Positions 33,299 through 44,480 of a stretch of 64,000 nt of DNA are shown piece after piece (position 1 is the stretch's first letter; each line of letters starts with the position of its first letter). This stretch comes from Hydrangea macrophylla. Its lineage: Eukaryota > Streptophyta > Magnoliopsida > Cornales > Hydrangeaceae. The notes under the pieces are model-generated. The model had not been told where the DNA came from. It did no database searches and saw only the letters and a list, made by a program, of their open reading frames with translations. Both the position numbers and the translations under genes were made by a program. The DNA is taken from positions 44,417,155 through 44,481,154 of the forward strand of contig CM066994.1 of NCBI GenBank assembly GCA_033977485.1. The letters are read 5' to 3'.

Positions 33299-35704
33299 AT
33301 GTTTCTAGTTGGCTCCAAAATAAGACAATTTGTACTGGGAAAAAGTTGTCGACTTCCATTCTCTTTGAGAAATAAAATTTCATCTGCATCTTTAGACATG
33401 ATTCATTGTGATTTATGGGGTCCTGCTCCGATTGCTTCTGTTCAAAATTACAAGTACTATGCAATCTTTATTGATGATCATACTCGTTACAGTTGGTTGT
33501 ACCCCTTGAAAAATAAATCTGATTTTTTCAAGACTTTCCTTACATTTCAACGCATGGTGGAAAATCAATTTTCCCGTAGGATAAAAATTTTTCAGTGTGA
33601 CGGTGGGGGAGAGTTTGGCTTAACTGAATTTTTATGTCACCTTGAGAAATGTGGAATTGTTTGTCATATATCCTGTCCAGGAACTCCTGAACAAAATGGT
33701 GTTGCAGAGCGCAAACACCGTCATATAGTTGAGACTGGGCTCACTCTTCTTTTTCATGCTCGGTTACCAACTTCTCTATGGGTCGATGCCTTCTTGACAG
33801 CAGTATACCTTATTAATCGCTTGCCATCTTATACATTAAAGATGGAGACGCCATTTCACAAACTACATGGTGCTCACCCAAATTATGGCTCTCTCCGAGT
33901 TTTTGGCTATCGCTGTTTTCCATATCTACGGGATTATGCCAAGAACAAGTTTGGTCCCAAGTCCTATCCTTGTGTATTTATTGGTTATAGCTCCACCCAC
34001 AAAGGATACCGGTGTTATCATCCTCCTACCAAGCGGGTTTATTTGTCGCGACATGTTGTGTTTGATGAGGGTATTTTACCATATACTGACCCAAAACTTT
34101 TATTTTCTTCTTCTCAGGATGTCAGCCATATTTCTACTTACTCTGTTTTTGCAGACGGATTACTTCCTCTTCCTGGGACAGCTTCTATGCATACACGGGC
34201 TCAACACCAGCGTGGTCCTTCGGTGACTGTATTCCCCACATCCCCTGCTGCTCCTCCTCTATTGCCTGTCACACAACCAGTTATACCGTCCATGGCTATA
34301 TTCCCCACAGCTGAGCCACTTGCGTCACAATCTCATGAAGGTGTGGCATCTTCCATGCCTTCCACTAGTGTTGATGGATATGCTTCTTCTTCATCACCAG
34401 TGGTTGCTAGCCTTTCTTCTTCAACAGAGGCATCTGTCTCTCAGCCCTCACTTCCGGTTTCTACTGCCTCGACTCAACCTAGTCCTTTGACTCCATCTGT
34501 CTCAACATTGCCTGGACAGCTTTGGATTGACCTGCCCCCTGTCGCATCTTCTGTGGCACCTGAATCATCATCTACAGCCAATGTCCACCCAATGATCACT
34601 CGTCGCAAGGCCCGACAACATATTGGTCCACCCAAATCTGTTGCTACTGCCATTAATAGTCTTCACTGGCTTACTGCTATGCGTGAAGAACTTCGGGCCC
34701 TCTCTCAAAATCAGACATGGGATTTAGTTCCTCGCACACCCTCTATGAATGTTGTGGGTTCTCGTTGGGTTTTCAAAACAAAGCTTAAGTCTGATGGTTC
34801 AATTGAGCGCTTTAAAGCGCGTTTGGTAGCGAAAGGCTACAATCAACTGGAAGGAGTGGATTTTCTTGAGACTTTCAGTCCAGTTATTAAACCAACTTCA
34901 ATTCGCGTTGTCTTGTCTATTGCTACTGTTCGTGGGTGGCCTATTCGACAATTAGATGTCAAAAATGCATTCCTTCATGGTCGTCTTCGTGAGACTGTGT
35001 ACATGGACCAGCCCCCGAGATTTTCTGACTCTATTTATCCTGATCATGTGTGCCGACTCCGCAAAGCTATTTATGGACTCAAACAAGCACCTCGTTCTTG
35101 GTTTGATCGCTTCAGTCTCTTTCTTATTCGCATTGGATTTGTTTGTAGCACGACAGACTCTTCTCTGTTTATCTTCCGCTCATCTGGCCATCTTATTCTT
35201 CTTCTTGTCTATGTCGACGATATTATTGTAACCTGCAGTCATGGCCCGCTCCTATCCAAACTTCTCTGCCGACTTCATTCTGAATTTGCCATGAAGGATC
35301 TTGGTCCTCCTCATTATTTTCTGGGTTTCGAAGTGCAATCCTTCTCTGGTGGTTTGTTTCTCTCCCAACATAAATATGCTCGCGATTTGCTCACCAAAAC
35401 CCACATGCTCGATTCCAACCCCCTTGATACGCCTCTTGCAACTAAACATAATTTGCACTCGGCTGATGGTCCTTTAGTGGATGCCACAAATTATCGGAGC
35501 ATTGTTGGTGCACTTCAGTACCTCACTCTTACCCAACCTGATATTACTCATGCGGTTTCCATGGTTTGTTGCTTTATGCAGCAACCTACTGAACCTCATT
35601 TACAGGCTCTCAAACGAATTTTGCGTTATTTGTGTGGTACTCTTAATTATGGGATGCGCATTTTAGCTCATCAATTCATCATTCAATCTATATGGTTTTC
35701 CTGA
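33299..35704 (+). pseudogene. Copia integrase core and reverse transcriptase
   Basis: The 801-codon frame has the integrase catalytic triad Asp38 (CDLWGP), Asp101 (QCDGGGEF) and Glu137 (QNGVAERKHRH), with the D-35-E spacing. A Ser/Pro-rich linker (residues about 270-430) follows, then the reverse transcriptase with WVFKTKLKSDGSIERFKARL, LDVKNAFLHG and the catalytic YVDD at residues 638-641. It ends in a shifted frame at about 35,680, before RNase H. The ATG at its start is not the native start, as it follows a stop inside the polyprotein. INT core and RT themselves look intact. Confidence 0.92.
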
Positions 35705-36221
35705 CGCCGATTGGGCTGGGTGTCCAGATACTCGACGTTCTACCACGGGATATTGTATCTATTTGGGGGCTAACTACATTTCTTGGGGTTCAAAGAAACA
35801 ACCAACAGTCTCTCGCTCCAGTGCTGAGGCTGAATATCGTTCTATGGCCGCTACTACTGCCGAAATTACTTGGGTCTCATATCTCCTTCGGGACATTGGA
35901 CTGCTTCCCTCCTCTGCTCTAGTTCTCTTTTGTGATAATAATAGTGCGCTACATATGACTATTAACCCAGTTTTTCACGCGCGCACGAAACACATTGGGC
36001 TTGACTATCACTTTATAAGGGAAAAGGTTGCGGCCGGACAATTGATCACTCGTTATGTTCCGTCATTTGCTCAAAATGCAGACATATTCACCAAAGCCTT
36101 ACCAAAGGATACTTTTCGCAGCCTACGAACCAAGCTTGGTGTGCTTCCTCCACCGCCCCAAGCTTGCGGGGGAGTGATGAAACACAGTCCAAAGAAACAA
36201 AGCATTCACAGAAGGAATTGA
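35685..36221 (+). pseudogene. Copia RNase H
   Basis: In the frame starting near 35,685 the sequence reads [20 protein letters not shown], then [24 protein letters not shown] and [19 protein letters not shown], ending with a DIFTKALP block, all RNase H landmarks including the catalytic Asp and Glu residues. It is offset from the RT frame by a frameshift at about 35,670-35,690. The frame runs into the 3' LTR. Confidence 0.9.
36166..36174 (+). promoter_or_regulatory. Copia polypurine tract
   Basis: GCGGGGGAG lies directly before the 3' LTR start TGATGAAAC, where plus-strand DNA synthesis would be primed. Confidence 0.85.
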
Positions 36222-36545
36222 TAGCAATAAAGAATTTGGTCAAACAAAGTCCATCATTAGCTTAGCTTTACTTTAGGAGAAAACATCTCTTGATTAGGTG
36301 ACTGCATACGTTTTGTATTTATAGCAATTGGTCAAACAAATCCTATCATGACTATAACTTTATTGTAGGAGATAATATCTCTCTAGTTTTGGCAACTGCA
36401 CAAGTTATGGAGGAAATGTCTCCTACACGTTTTGTATGAATTCAGTATAAAAATAAGAAAGCAATGTCAAGTCAATCACGTTTTGAGTGATTGTCAATTT
36501 CTCTGTATCTATTCTATCTACCTAATCAAACATTTGTTTTCTTTA
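36175..36545 (+). repeat. Copia 3' LTR, 371 bp
   Basis: It begins TGATGAAACACAG and ends TTTTCTTTA, followed by the target repeat GTCTG. It is collinear with 31,376-31,747. Confidence 0.93.
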
Positions 36546-36778
36546 GTCTGGACATACCTACGTCTCTTAATTTTGTTTAGTAAACATTGATTCTTGGTAC
36601 GCAAAATTTGTTCCGTAATAAGAAATATTTGGTTCCTTTTTTTCTAGATTTGAATGAGAACAAATGTTTTTTGCTCACAAAATTAGAAAAATAAATGTTT
36701 TTTTACCCAAAACCACTCCGACATATATAGGCACATAAAAACCACTGGGATGTACCATAAAATTCACCCAATATATAC

Positions 36779-36985
36779 CGGTATAGTGGCATCACTTCAC
36801 CTCTCCCAAGTGGGAGGTGGAGGGTTCGAGGAGATTTTCTCCTCCTCTTGCATTGTAGAACTGGCCTTGTTCCCTAGTCTGTAGAGATCTGTTGGGCTAT
36901 ATCTTGCTTGGGTTGTGTGTGTGGGTGTGTGTGTGCGCGTTACCCCAGGTAAGTGATAAAAAAAAAATCTTACAAAAAAAAAGAA
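36779..36985 (+). mobile_element. SINE-like element
   Basis: TAGTGGCATCACTTC (A-box-like) is followed by CCTCTCCCAAGTGGGAGGTG and GGGTTCGAGGAGA (B-box-like) about 35 bases on, then a non-coding body with (GT)n and an A-rich tail from about 36,959. This is the layout of a tRNA-derived plant SINE. The target duplication was not resolved. Confidence 0.55.
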
Positions 36986-37646
36986 TGAAAAAGAGGGTAA
37001 AGAGAACAAGTAAAGAAAAGGACAAAGCTTTAGTCACCTAGTGTTTTAGAGCCAGATTTAGCTCGAGCAAATATAAAAATTAGGTGATGAAATACCAATT
37101 TTGAGAAAAATTAAGTGTTTGGGTTAGTTTAAAATTTTAGTACTTAAATAAATTAGCTCACAAATAAAATTGAAAATCAACTGAAAAAAGTAGTTTTTTT
37201 TGTTTTTTTTTTCAAACAATCACTTATTTCATTTTTAATTTGTTAAATGGCAAAAACGTGCACCATGGCCTAAAAGTTTAACGATGTTGAAAAATATCTG
37301 CATGTTGTCCTTTTTGATCATTTTATACATACAATTTCTTTTTCAGCTTGTTTGCCAATGACTCTTGTTTTGAACAAATCCTTATTATTTTAGCTAATGA
37401 ACCCAAACACCAAACAGTTTAATAAAAAACAATCCCTTAATATTTTATCCCTAAAAAAAAATTAATAAATATTTCATCTAACCCAAATGGGCTCTTAATG
37501 CGAATGGATAAGTATTGTATACATATCTACATGTATATAGCCATGCGAATATGCAAGAAATTATTTAGTGAGCCCATCACACCACGGCATCATGATGTAG
37601 TATGACGCCTCAATAATGGAATGGAAGAAGTGGCATGACGATAATT
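36986..37646. other. No gene seen
   Basis: AT-rich, with MITE-like words (GAACCCAAACACC, CCCAAATGGGCTCTTA) but no resolvable element. Confidence 0.45.
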
Positions 37647-37860
37647 CATGACCCCAACAATACTACATACACTCTGAAAAGCATACCAAAATGCACAACC
37701 TTGCTTAAAAATGTTGGATCTTGTGCAGAAAAACTTGCACACGCAAAATACCCACTTTTGTCTGTGCAGACTTTTCAACACAAAGACCAACTTTTTTAAA
37801 CAGGGTTGTACATTTTAATGTACTTTTTAGAGTGTGTGTAGCATTACTCGACATGACCCC
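37647..37860. mobile_element. Mutator-like MITE, 196 bp, 9-bp target duplication
   Basis: CATGACCCC at 37,647-37,655 and 37,852-37,860 flanks the element 37,656-37,851. Its ends mirror each other (AATACTACATACACTCT against AGAGTGTGTGTAGCATT). Inverted arms extend about 60 bp. Confidence 0.8.
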
Positions 37861-38193
37861 CTTATTTTCAGGGACACATCATTTCTCACTTCTCATAACT
37901 AGTGACACGATCTAATGCGATTGGGATGTTAGATCACATCAATATTAAGACGTGGTGTAACAACTTCACTGAATAACTTCTCCTACCTTATAATCTCTTT
38001 TCTGTTAGGAACAAAGATAACACTGATTGCATTCCTTTTTTTCTGGCAAATATCAGAGTAGGTAAAACATTGCAACCTCGATTTGATTGGGAGACAAATC
38101 TGTGATTTTTTTAAATATAAACTTGGAGCATCATCTCCACTATGCCGTCTATGCGCTGTCCTCTTTTTGTGCGTCCTCTCTTCTTGGGGGGCC

Positions 38194-38396
38194 CGACTAC
38201 TACGAGTAATATTAGATGTATATAATTTTTGTATATACTTTTGTATATAAATATTTTAAATATATATAATTTGTGCTATTTGAATTTTTCACATTTTTTT
38301 ATGCACCATTTATACAGTACATAGTATATACATTTAAAGCATTTGTGTGCAAAAGTGTGTATAAATTTGTGTGCACATAGCATTACTCGACTACAA
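38194..38396. mobile_element. Mutator-like MITE, 185 bp, 9-bp target duplication
   Basis: CGACTACTA (38,194-38,202) and CGACTACAA (38,388-38,396) flank the element. The left end is CGAGTAATATTAGATG and the right end GCACATAGCATTACT. The terminal word GAGTAATG or its complement is shared with the MITEs ending at 37,851 and starting at 39,972. Confidence 0.7.
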
Positions 38397-39213
38397 TACA
38401 CCTTCTAAAAAAAAGGTAGATATCACCTCTAATCACATTTGTCATAACTATCTCATAATAATGAAATACATTTTCTATAACGGAATCACATTTTTCATAA
38501 CTGGCTCATAATTAAACCATATTTTTATAACTACATCACATTTATCATAACTAAATTTAATACTTTTTAATAATTTTAATAATGTGGCTCAACTTCAGCC
38601 ACACGATTGAGGTTCACATGCATAACTTAGAGGTGTCAAACGGGGCGGCCCGCCCCGCCACCTTAAAGAGTTGGGCTAATTTTGGTGAGCCACGGGGTGG
38701 GTCGGCGAAATAGACGGGACAGGGCGAATTGACTCGGTAAGGGATATAGGTTGACTCGCTCCAACCCACTAATTCGTGGGTCAACGGGGCAAGGCGAGGC
38801 GGGACGGCTAACTTGCGGGTTGGTTGGCGAATTAGCCCGCAAATTGCTTGCAAAAACTTATTTTTAATATTAATAAAAAAAATTCTAAAAAATTGTTTAA
38901 TAAAATACTTTATTTAAAAATAGTTTGTTGAAACAAGTATTTGGAAATTATTTTTTTTAAAAAAATTTATTTTCTACTTAAAAGTTTAATAATAAATAGT
39001 TTATTTGAAAATAATTAAATAAAAATGTTTTCTTCACAGGTTGGTGATGCGGGGCGGGGTGGGTCCGCGAGGCCATGTGGATTACGAGGCGAGGCGAGTT
39101 GGTGGCGAGTCGGCGGGTTAAACGAGCTGGGTCACGGGACGAGTTGTAGGTTACAAAAATGGAAATCGACCCGAACCCATACCCAATGAATTGAGTCACG
39201 AGCTGTGTTCGTC

Positions 39214-40434
39214 CACGGGACCAGGGCCGGCCCTGGGCATAGGCGACGTAGGCGGTCGCCTAGGGCCCCCAATTTTTGGTGTTTAATTAGGGCCCCAATT
39301 TGATCAAGGAAAATTATAAGGACTCAATTTTGAAAAAAAAAATTATGTATAATATGCTAGTCCAAAAGACCAACCCCACAATTTAGAAAAAATAATTACA
39401 TATAAAATATTGGCCCAACTGTAATCCAACACATCCTAAATATTTGTCCCAACTCATTTTCATCTCATCTCTTAGTTTAGCCCACCAAGTTATTTTTACC
39501 ATCATACCAAACTTTACAAATTCCAATCAACAGTCAACTCTTATTACTATTAGGCTTTATATGGTTCATGGATTTAGGATTAGCTTGGCTCCCATTTTGG
39601 TGCTTCTCCTTTTTTAAAGCACAATTTCATGTTAATGTATTTGGTAATTAGTTTATGAGCTTTGCAAAAATTAAACTTAGGGCTTTTTTGGGGAGCTTTT
39701 AAAAGCTCTAGAATGGAGCTTTTAAAAGCTCAAGGTTGCTTTTTGGTTTTATAATGTCTTTTTGAAGAGTAAAGTGTTGTATAAAATTATCAAACAACTT
39801 AGTAATAAATTTCATAAGCTCCTTTTAAAAAGTCACGTGGGGGCCAAACTAAGCCTTAGTGAGGGAGAGAAAAGAAGAAAGGAAATCGAAAGAGAAAATT
39901 AATTCTCTCGTATTTTCCCTTGTGTTTCATCCATGATTAATAATATCGAAAACTAATAATATTTAAAATATGAGTAATGCTGTGCTTATCAAATTTTGTA
40001 TCATAAGTGGTTCTCAAACACGTGGTAGTAGACCCACCTAATTTTGATTGGAGGATTTTGAACTTCTCTCACCATTATTGAAGGTGATCCTGCCGTCACA
40101 TGTATTTGGAAACCATTTGAGACACAAAATTTGGGAAGCATAGCATTACACTTTCCTAGTTTCCTTGTTAAATAACAAAAAAATGTTTTTCTTACCAACA
40201 CCAAGTCTCACAACTTTTAAAACGATTGGAAAACATCACAAGAAAAAAAGAAAAAAAAAACTGTAATATTGTTAATACGAAAATCTTACCTAAACAAATA
40301 GGTAAATAATTCAAAAAAATAAAATAAAAATGGGGTCACTGCCATGAACGGGAGTATTGGTCCGTTACAAAGGGGTCTCACTTGAAGAGTTCGCCTAGGG
40401 CCCCCAAATGGTCAGGGCCGGGCCTGCACGGGAC
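39214..40434. mobile_element. hAT-like element, 1,205 bp, 8-bp target duplication
   Basis: CACGGGAC at 39,214-39,221 and 40,427-40,434 flanks the element 39,222-40,426. The ends are CAGGGCCGGCCCTGG and CAGGGCCGGGCCTG, inverted, with CGCCTAGGGCCCCC-type subterminal words on both sides. An 8-bp duplication and CAGGG ends fit the hAT superfamily. No transposase ORF (longest frames under 70 codons), so it is non-autonomous. It sits inside the 38,629-40,504 element. Confidence 0.85.
39972..40149. mobile_element. MITE nested in the hAT-like element
   Basis: GAGTAATGCTGTGCTTATC and GAAGCATAGCATTAC are inverted ends. The inner AAATTTTGTATC / GACACAAAATTTGGG words match the MITE at 6,201-6,368. Confidence 0.6.
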
Positions 40435-40518
40435 GAGACAAGTTACGACACGCCAAATGACAAATTAGGGCGGGGCGGGCCAATTCACCCCGTTTGACAC
40501 CCCTACATCCCCTTCTAT

Positions 40519-40723
40519 ATAAATCATCAATAATGCTAGGCACACACTCCAAAACACACCTCAAATCACACCATTGCTTTAGATACATGTACCCTGTGTT
40601 ATGTAAGTGGTGCACAGAAAAATGTAAAAAATTTAAACAACACAGAATACATATATTTAAAGTATATAATATAATTTAGAGTGTGATTTAGAATGTGTGC
40701 CTACCACTTCTCATAAATCATCA
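40519..40723. mobile_element. Mutator-like MITE, 183 bp, 11-bp target duplication
   Basis: ATAAATCATCA at 40,519-40,529 and 40,713-40,723 flanks inverted ends: AATGCTAGGCACACACTC on the left, GTGTGCCTACCACTT on the right. No coding capacity. Confidence 0.75.
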
Positions 40724-40978
40724 GCTATCTCTAATTCTTCTTTTCGTTTAACAATTCTGTTGTTCACTGAAACCAAAAATTGCCTTACGTGTACCATGTG
40801 AAATTGCATCAAAATTGTCAGCTGCTTTCCATGTCACCAAAAGCTAACTGCACATTAAAACAAGTGAAAGTAAACTGACGATAGCATGTTGCACGTGAAA
40901 CAAAGACAATTTGAAATTTAGTATTAAAGTCACCAACCCCCGACACATTTGACCAACCTTGATTGTAGGGATTGAATT

Positions 40979-41283
40979 CACTACAAGAAAGTAGGTCTTT
41001 TGTGACGAAAGTTTTTGTGACGGATAAATATTCGTCACAAAAAATATTTTTATAACGGATTATGTGACGGAAATGTATCCGACACAAATACATTTTTATT
41101 CGTGACGGAAATGTACTTATCCGGCACAAATACATTTTTATTCGTGACGGAAACGTACCTATCCGATACAAAAGAAATTTATTCCTAACGGAAACCTTTC
41201 TTATCCGACACAAAATATATTGGGCGGGAAAAATTGGGGGCAAAAGACTAAAAGTTAAGGACTGGGTTCCTCTTTTCGTACGC

Positions 41284-41320
<37 letters not shown>

Positions 41321-41447
41321 AGAAGAGGCCACACCTACCACCAACGTTGTCGACTGCCGCCGTCCACCATCACCATCCACCACCGCCGTCCGATTTCTCG
41401 ACGCCATTTCTCGATCCAATGCAGTTCTCAAATGGTTAGGGCTCTCG

Positions 41448-41484
<37 letters not shown>

Positions 41485-41754
41485 CCGTCCCAAATTGTTA
41501 GGGTTCTCAATGTCTAGATCTAGAAATTAGGCTAGGGTTTTGCAAAGTTTCTCTAAGGTTTGGTTTCTATTCCTCTTTGAAGTTCCATTCTCTTCTATTT
41601 TTCCTTATTTTACCCTTATTTTCTGAATTTATTTTGAACGCTTGTCGCCGCCGCCCCGCTGCTCATCGTTGACGCCGCCTCTGCTTGCCGTTCTATTTTT
41701 CTCATCTAAGGTATCATCTATCTTATTGCAATTGGTCTATTTGCTATTTACATG
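40979..41754 (+). mobile_element. Second CACTA element, left end
   Basis: CACTACAAGAAAGTAGGTC at 40,979 is a typical CACTA terminus. It is followed by subterminal repeats of TTTTGTGACGG / CCGTCACAAA type with TTATCCG[G/A][C/T]ACAAA words to 41,220, then a (GA)n run (41,289-41,314) and a CCACC/CCGCCG block, an arrangement also seen in the other CACTA. The element is interrupted at 41,755 by the gypsy LTR, and its right end is outside the window. Confidence 0.75.
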
Positions 41755-43935
41755 TGTCACGCCCCGACGTAGCATAAATAAGGAAAGCGTTTAATTTCCT
41801 TTATGGACCCGTAGGTCGCGACAGTTTGAAGGATCGATTCCGTCCCAAACGTCGAACAACAAAAAATAATAATCAGAGTAAAGCAATCAAGGCTTACAAA
41901 AATTTTCTAACTTATTACATCTTATGATACGGGGTCAACTAAGGCACAGACCGCCTTAAAATAAAATAATAACTTAGTGTCTGTTACAATCATCCTTATA
42001 AAACAAAACAATTTAAAACTTGGACATGCAAACTTAAAGCATATAATTAATGAACAGTTTCTCTCATTCCGAAAGCAGCCATTCTCAATTAGCATAGTCG
42101 TATGACTCCTCCTGGTTATAACCTGAAAAGCCTGAACACGAATGTCCAGGACGCATCAACGTCGTCAGCTTCAAGAAGCTGGTGAGTATTAAAAACATGA
42201 CTTTAAATGTAAAACATACCCATTTACCTTTTTTTTCATTTTTCAATTTGTATAAATCAATAGTTAAACCGCAGGAAAAATTCATTTATAAAACAACAAG
42301 GAATATATTAAAGGTCGTTCATTCATAAGAACAGATACTCGTGTAATGAGACAATGCACCACACTCATCTTGCCGACTCTTTTCTCTCGACAGCCACAAC
42401 CACCCACTATCTTACTCCTGGTATCTTTGAAACACTAAGATAGCCACACTTTAGCAACGGGGCGCCAGGGAGTGTCCAGTTTGCCTCACACTTTGGTCCG
42501 GGGTACCAGGGAGTGTCCAATGCCTCACACTTTGAATACCCTAACCGCCATGCAAATACCGGGGCAACCCCTCACGCAGTATCCAGACTCGAGTATCAGG
42601 GAGTGTCCGTAGGCCACACTTTAGCACTACCATGGGTGCCAGGGAATGTCTGAGTTCGGCTTCACACACTTTAACGCTTCCATGGGCGTCAGGGAGTGTC
42701 CATATTTGCCACCGTCGCATTTCAAAGATACCCTCTCCACAACCACAACCACAACCACAACCACAACCACAACTACAACCACAACTCAACCACAACCACA
42801 ACTCAAAATCAATCACAACCACAACCACAACTCAAACTCTAACTCTTTCCACACTGACCATTACTCTTTTTGTCACGCCCCGACGTAGCATAAATAAGGA
42901 AAGCGTTTAATTTCCTTTATGGACCCGTAGGTCGCGACAGTTTGAAGGATCGATTCCGTCCCAAACGTCAAACAACAAAACATATAATCAGAGTAAAGCA
43001 ATCAAGGCTTACAAAATTTCTATCTTATTACATCTCATGAACCGGGGTCAACTAAGGCACAGACCGCCTTGAAAATAAAATAATATCTTAGAGTCTGTTA
43101 CAGTCATCCTTAAAACAAAACAGTTCGTAACTTAAAACAGATAAACTTAAGACATATAGTAAACAGTTTCTCGTCCCAACAGCAGCCATTCTTAATTAGC
43201 ATAATCGTATGATTCCTCCTGATTGTAACCTGAAAAGCCTGAACACGAATGTCCAGGACGCATCAACGTCGTCAGCTTCAAGAAGCTGGTGAGTATTAAA
43301 AACATGACTTTGAATGTAAAACATACCAACTTACCTTTTTCCAATTCCCATTTAAATCCACAAATTTATTATTGAAGTAAGGAGCTCATTTAGAAAACAT
43401 TCACAACATTATTTAAAGAGGGTAATTTAAACAAATGGGACCGTGTATGAGAACAATGCACCACCCTCATCTTGCCGACTCTTTTCTCTCGACAGCCACA
43501 ACAACCCACTATCCTACTCCTGGTATCTTTGAAACACTCAGATAGCCACACTTTAGCAACGGGGCGCCAGGGAGTGTCCAGTTTGCCTCACACTTTGGTC
43601 CGGGGTACCAGGGAGTGTCCAATGCCTCACACTTTGAATACCGTAACCGCCATGCAAATACCGGGGCGACCCCTCACACAGTATCCAGACTCGAGTTATC
43701 AGGGAGTGTACGTAGGCCACACTTTAGCACTACCATGGGAGCCAGGGAGTTTCCGAGTTCGGCTTCACACACTTTAACGCTTCCATGAGCGTCAGGGAGT
43801 GTCCATATTTGCCACCGTCGCATTTCAAAGATACCCTCTCCACAAACTCAACCACAACCACAACCACAACCACAACCACGACTACAACCACAAACACAAA
43901 CTCATACTCTTTCCCCACTACCTTTACTCTTTTCC
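41755..43935. repeat. 1,116-bp tandem duplication inside the gypsy LTR
   Basis: Units start at 41,755 and 42,871 and are collinear to about 42,870 and 43,935. They share the 'gccagggagtgtcc' ladder of 40-60-bp subrepeats (TTTAGCAACGGGGCGCCAGG and similar). Several small indels show it is not brand new. Confidence 0.85.
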
Positions 43936-44186
43936 ACACAGACTGATACCCCTATGCATGTACCACTGACCCACATGAATGGTATGCATTTAAACAAAAA
44001 TGCTGAATTAAAGGAACAACACGCGTACGGGGATTAATGAGTCATACTACAATGTTTTAATCATTCAAACCTAACCAAATAGAGTTCTGATTGACCAAGT
44101 TTCCCAAACAGAACCTCAACAGTATATAAATTTCATCCAAACAGTCCCCTAACAGAAAAACAGACAAAAACAGAAACTGCAATACC

Positions 44187-44480
44187 TCGCGCGCGCGGGC
44201 CGCTCGCGCGAAGGGTCGTTCGCGCGGGCCGCTCGCGCGATAAGCCCATTTTTCCTTTTATTAATAAACTTTTCTGTCTGCCTGAGGAAAGCAAGGTCGC
44301 GTGCGCGGATCGCTCGCGCGAAGGGGTTCTCGCGCGACCCTCGCTCGCGCGACCAGCCAATTTTCAATTATATATATATATAAACTCTTACGTCTGCCTG
44401 GGGAAGCCTACCTCGCGAGCGCGGGCCGCTCGCGCGAAGGGTCGCTCGCGCGATACTCGCGCGCGCGATCGTGGCGCGAG
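44187..44480. repeat. CpG-rich word islands in the gypsy LTR
   Basis: Three blocks (about 44,187-44,241, 44,296-44,352 and 44,411-44,480) consist of CGCTCGCGCGA, CGCGCGGGCCG and AAGGGTC words, separated by about 55 bp of AT-rich sequence that ends in CTGCCTG[A/G]GGAA. The rest of the LTR is about 60% AT. CGCGCG arms can pair as hairpins. Confidence 0.8.

Larger units (their letters stand above)
31371..36550 (+). mobile_element. Structurally complete Ty1/copia retrotransposon
   Basis: The element 31,376-36,545 is flanked by the 5-bp target duplication GTCTG (31,371-31,375 and 36,546-36,550). It has two LTRs about 2% diverged by hand comparison, an initiator-Met-type PBS, a purine tract, and domains in the copia order gag, protease, integrase, RT, RNase H. 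Near-identical LTRs point to a recent insertion. The coding frame is nonetheless broken at about 32,205, 33,230-33,340 and 35,680. The clade may be Ale/Retrofit-like, from general sequence style only. Confidence 0.95.
38629..40504. mobile_element. AGGGGTGTCAAACGGGG inverted-repeat element, interrupted by a hAT
   Basis: The left end AGAGGTGTCAAACGGGGC (38,629) and the right end CCCCGTTTGACACCCCT (to 40,504) are inverted repeats, and both continue with GGGGCGGGCC-type sequence. The inside is GC-rich, unlike the surroundings. Removing the nested insertion at 39,222-40,426 leaves about 660 bp. No transposase and no clear target duplication. Its ends resemble the element at 24,548-25,048. Confidence 0.7.

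Noticed and set aside
42541..43939. ORFs of 69-101 codons with Thr/Pro/Gln or Val/Cys/Gly runs
   Set aside because: They translate the (ACAACC)n tract and 'gccagggagtgtcc' subrepeats of the gypsy LTR and have no domain.
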